From: Antedon mediterranea
Taxonomy: Eukaryota; Echinodermata; Crinoidea; Comatulida; Antedonidae
DNA length: 64,000 bases
Direction of reading: 5' to 3'
Assembly (NCBI RefSeq): GCF_964355755.1
Contig: NC_092670.1
Coordinates: 18,413,201 to 18,477,200, forward strand
Shown here: in pieces, positions 61,437-64,000 of the stretch
How positions within the stretch are numbered: the first letter of the stretch is position 1
How the letters are laid out: every line of letters starts with the position of its first letter
Translations under genes and position numbers: made by a program
Notes under the pieces: generated by a model
The model's input: the letters and a program-made list of their open reading frames with translations, nothing else
What the model was told of the DNA's origin: nothing
The model's database searches: none

Positions 61437-61572
61437 GTCCCATGCCACTGAGACGCAACACACAAGGACGTACGAAGGCAACGTAGGTGACTTGACCAAT
61501 CACATTCAAGCGATTGATTATTCGAACGCTTTCATTGGTCAACTCGTTGCATTTCATCTACGTCCTACGTAA
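61437..61572. mobile_element. CCAAT-pair palindromic MITE
   Basis: AAGGTCCCATGCCACTGAGA ... CTTGACCAATCACATTCAAG ... CTTTCATTGGTCAACTCGTT ... CTACGTCCTACG. Outer ends are partly eroded. Confidence 0.75.
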
Positions 61573-62310
61573 AATACACACATAAGATATAAGTTGAGGA
61601 CTACAAACAATAGTAATACTATAGCCACTCGCATTGTATTTTTGCCGATCTTTGGCTTTTATTTGGCTGGTTTCCGCATTCCGGTGACATTGCTTATAAT
61701 TTGTTTAATTAAAACATTAATAATCAAATAATGCTCTAAAAAGAATTGTTATATATTAATTAAATTTGTGCTTACTTGTATATTTTGTGGTAGATAACAT
61801 AGTAATGATGAGATGTTAACTATGAACAATAGAATATTGTGTTTCGGCCTTGGTTTTTTTTTTGAGAATTTTACGCGCACTGTTTAGCTTTGGGGAAATC
61901 CGGTACAAGTTATTATTTGCTATAAATATTAACTTGAAGGTGACCAATATTTAAAATATTTGTGTGTGTTTATGGTGTGGATATGTGAGCAAAATAAAAG
62001 ATATACGTCATTACAATCAGCAACAATAGGTAAGATACAACTTGACCATAATAGCATTCCTTACTCATTGTAAAGCATTATTCAAGTACAATGATGACAA
62101 TGAACCTTTCTATCGCTATATTAAGCAAATACTTAAAGCAAACACAGGAGGACTTTGAACGATTGCAAACAGGCAAGAGGTACTGTATATATAGGCTACT
62201 TCCGTAACGGTCTGGTATTTGGTCTTTCGATATCGAATTTGTACTTTTATACCAGCAAGGAATAATCGAAATTCATTTTTTAAAATCCAGTATTGACAAG
62301 TGACGTAAGA

Positions 62311-63748
62311 ATGTGGAAAATATTGTGTTTGATTGCTTTGATTTCGTTTTCTTCGGGAATCGGTAGGTATGACGTCGTTAAAACCGATGTCTGGTCCACG
62401 TATGGCCTTTCATAAGAAGTCATAGAAAATAGTGTAGTAGAGGCCCTACATGTACTACGTTAGAGTGTACGGTAATTTAGGCATACTGATAGACGTCAGC
62501 TCCGGGTTATTATATAAAACGTTGATATTGAACCCCACTTGTCGTTACAGTTGAAACACTGACATCATAAACCCTTTAAGTTAGCCTACAATATTTGTAA
62601 AAGTAAATTTGCTGTTAATTATTAATCATCAGTTGTCATTCTTACAATACAATAGCTGTCAGAACATGTTTGGGGAAGTTGTGCTGTCGAAGACACATTA
62701 ATGTAGTCCTACTCATGTTCCGTCAGGAGCTGTGTTGTTTCATACGATTTACTTTCAGGGCTTCACAGAACCAGTGACGAAATCATCAATTTTGTTACTA
62801 TTTTGTATTTTTTCTAATTTTGTTTCAATAGATGCATTGAGTATTACTTGTCCAACCAACCTTACTTCAAACAACGTCTTCAAAATAGAAGCTGGGCTCA
62901 TACACGTTAGAAATGATGTTGGACAAAACTTTGCTACCGTAACCTGGGATGCTCCGACCGTTACCAACTCTAACGGTGAAGTTAATGTGACGTCATCGTC
63001 TTACAAATCCGGGGATCAATTGTCAATTGGACTGAAAATTATCACATTTACGGCTGTGGACTCTGGTAATACAGCAGCTACGTGCGATATCTCCATTAAA
63101 GTTTCAGGTAAATTAAAATTACAAAAAAAGTTATTGTGTATTTCATTGTGGGAAAATATGATATTCGTCCACTACCCAAGTGCAAAGGAGGGATCACACC
63201 AACCTCTCTGAAGGGTCTTTCACACCTATTCCGAGACGGTTCCGGTCCGGCGCCGGAAAATCCAATCAAACGTCAATGTTTCGTTTTCGCGTGGCTACGC
63301 GCATATCGACTGGCGCATAGCCGCGTGAAAACGAAACATTGATGTTCGGTTCGCCGAACCAGAACCGTGCCGGAACAGGTGTGGAAGACCATTAATACCG
63401 ACAATGTACTTAAATGTGTGGGTTTTTTTTTTGCGCGTATAGATGTGGAAGCTCCAAATTGTTCCATTGCTCCAGTATCCGTCTCTGCACCAGACGGAGA
63501 GATCAACGTCACCATCACTTTCGTCATCACTGTAAGAGATAATGTTTTAGTAAGCAAGATCGAAACGGATCACGATGACGTCTACATTTCTGATAGTGGT
63601 AAAATGTACACAGTGGATAGTGCATTTGAAGAGATCACCAGCACGGGGACGTTTGCCATGGGAGAAACTTCTGTCCCGTTCACAGTTACTGACACTGCTA
63701 CCCCGATTGGAAATCAAGCATCTTGTGCTTTTAACGTTACTGTTAATG
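62311..63748 (+). CDS. Secreted HYR (hyalin repeat) domain protein, 5' part
   Basis: Visible exons are 62311-62362, 62832-63107 and 63443-63748; the gene continues past the window. Exon 1 encodes a signal peptide (MWKILCLIALISFSSGIG). Exon 2 encodes one HYR module: ITCPTNLT, then ATVTWDAPTVTNSNGEVNV, a SGDQLSIGLKIITFTAVD stretch and TAATCDISIKV. Exon 3 encodes a second, more divergent module opening DVEAPNCSI and closing QASCAFNVTVNG. All introns are phase 1, the usual pattern for exon-shuffled extracellular modules. HYR modules are Ig-like folds found in hyalin, complement-associated and adhesion proteins, and are abundant in echinoderms. Function beyond extracellular adhesion or recognition cannot be given without the rest of the gene. 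The ATG chosen begins a clean signal peptide and is followed by a GTAGGT donor. Confidence 0.85.
63214..63390. mobile_element. Palindromic MITE in intron 2 of the HYR gene
   Basis: GGTCTTTCACACCTATTCCG at the left pairs with CGGAACAGGTGTGGAAGACC at the right. The central arms AATGTTTCGTTTTCGCG / CGCGTGAAAACGAAACATT also pair. It occupies more than half of the 335-bp intron. Confidence 0.85.
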
Positions 63749-64000
63749 GTAAGTAATTTGTGCATGCCAATCAAGAAAGAATAATATTCGGCAGACAGAA
63801 CACAGTACAGGACTGTATTGAGCTCGAACAATGTGTACTGAAGAACAAAGAGAGCCGCCAATGCTGGCGATGACAGCGATATCTCGTCATGTGGTAATGA
63901 TGACAATGGTGATGAATGATATTACTGTGTAACAACACTCGGTACAACATCGATGGAACGATAACTTAACATTAGATTTCGGCAATGCGGTAGAATGGTG
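63749..64000 (+). other. Start of intron 3 of the HYR gene
   Basis: Begins GTAAGTAATT after exon 3. No further exon is visible before the window ends. Confidence 0.6.

Larger units (their letters stand above)
55467..62310. other. Long intergenic stretch, no gene seen
   Basis: Contains several CCAAT-pair MITE copies (listed), poly-C and TG simple repeats, and many AT-rich runs. Open frames up to 110 codons (for example 59767-60099) show no recognisable protein or splice context. Confidence 0.5.

Noticed and set aside
63273-63557. 94-codon minus-strand open frame
   Set aside because: Spans the palindromic MITE and the antisense of HYR exon 3; the palindrome itself creates the open frame.
1-64000. 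CRISPR arrays, bacterial operons or phage-like modules
   Set aside because: Introns, SINE/LINE/MITE content and metazoan gene families show animal nuclear DNA; no array of regular repeats with unique spacers is present.

Overview
The window is animal nuclear DNA, most probably from an echinoderm or another invertebrate deuterostome. It is AT-rich, its genes are split by GT-AG introns, and most of its length is intergenic or intronic sequence full of small DNA transposons. The genes present (ficolin-like fibrinogen-domain lectins, BK-channel beta-subunit-like proteins, a hyalin-repeat protein, LSM12) suit an invertebrate deuterostome. The species cannot be named from the sequence alone.

Layout. 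1-9.9 kb: no recognisable gene; one 0.9 kb inverted-repeat element, SINE fragments and relics. 9.99-13.15 kb (+): complete five-exon LSM12 gene with an NRF1-type site just upstream. 13.9-15.3 kb: a palindromic MITE and a full-length tRNA-derived SINE. 17.9-28.3 kb: a cluster of three secreted fibrinogen-related genes, two on the minus strand and one divergent on the plus strand, with the same exon plan and the same CCPxxW motif before the fibrinogen domain. 29.1-29.9 kb: a Harbinger-like element carrying the start of a Myb-like ORF. 32.7-51.3 kb: two divergent two-exon genes for BK-beta-like membrane proteins. One has a 365-bp intron. The other has a 15-kb intron holding a 5'-truncated LINE, a block of GC-containing repeats and a 5.19-kb transposon with roughly 0.59-kb terminal inverted repeats and TTAA target duplications. 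51.3-62.3 kb: no gene seen; many copies of one palindromic MITE family, minisatellites and simple repeats. 62.3-64 kb (+): first three exons of a secreted HYR-domain protein that runs off the window.

The genes do not form one pathway. Two local gene families (the fibrinogen-domain cluster and the BK-beta pair) look like products of tandem or inverted duplication. The candidate for something poorly described is the TTAA-flanked transposon at 43.1-48.3 kb. Its multi-exon, frameshifted gene belongs to a family I know only as uncharacterised metazoan proteins, and it appears to have lost its central part. A second candidate is a set of MITE families sharing (T)AAAGC termini, one of which scatters head-to-head CCAAT boxes across the region.

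Coordinates of exons were derived by hand from reading frames and splice signals. Boundaries of repeats are approximate to a few bases.
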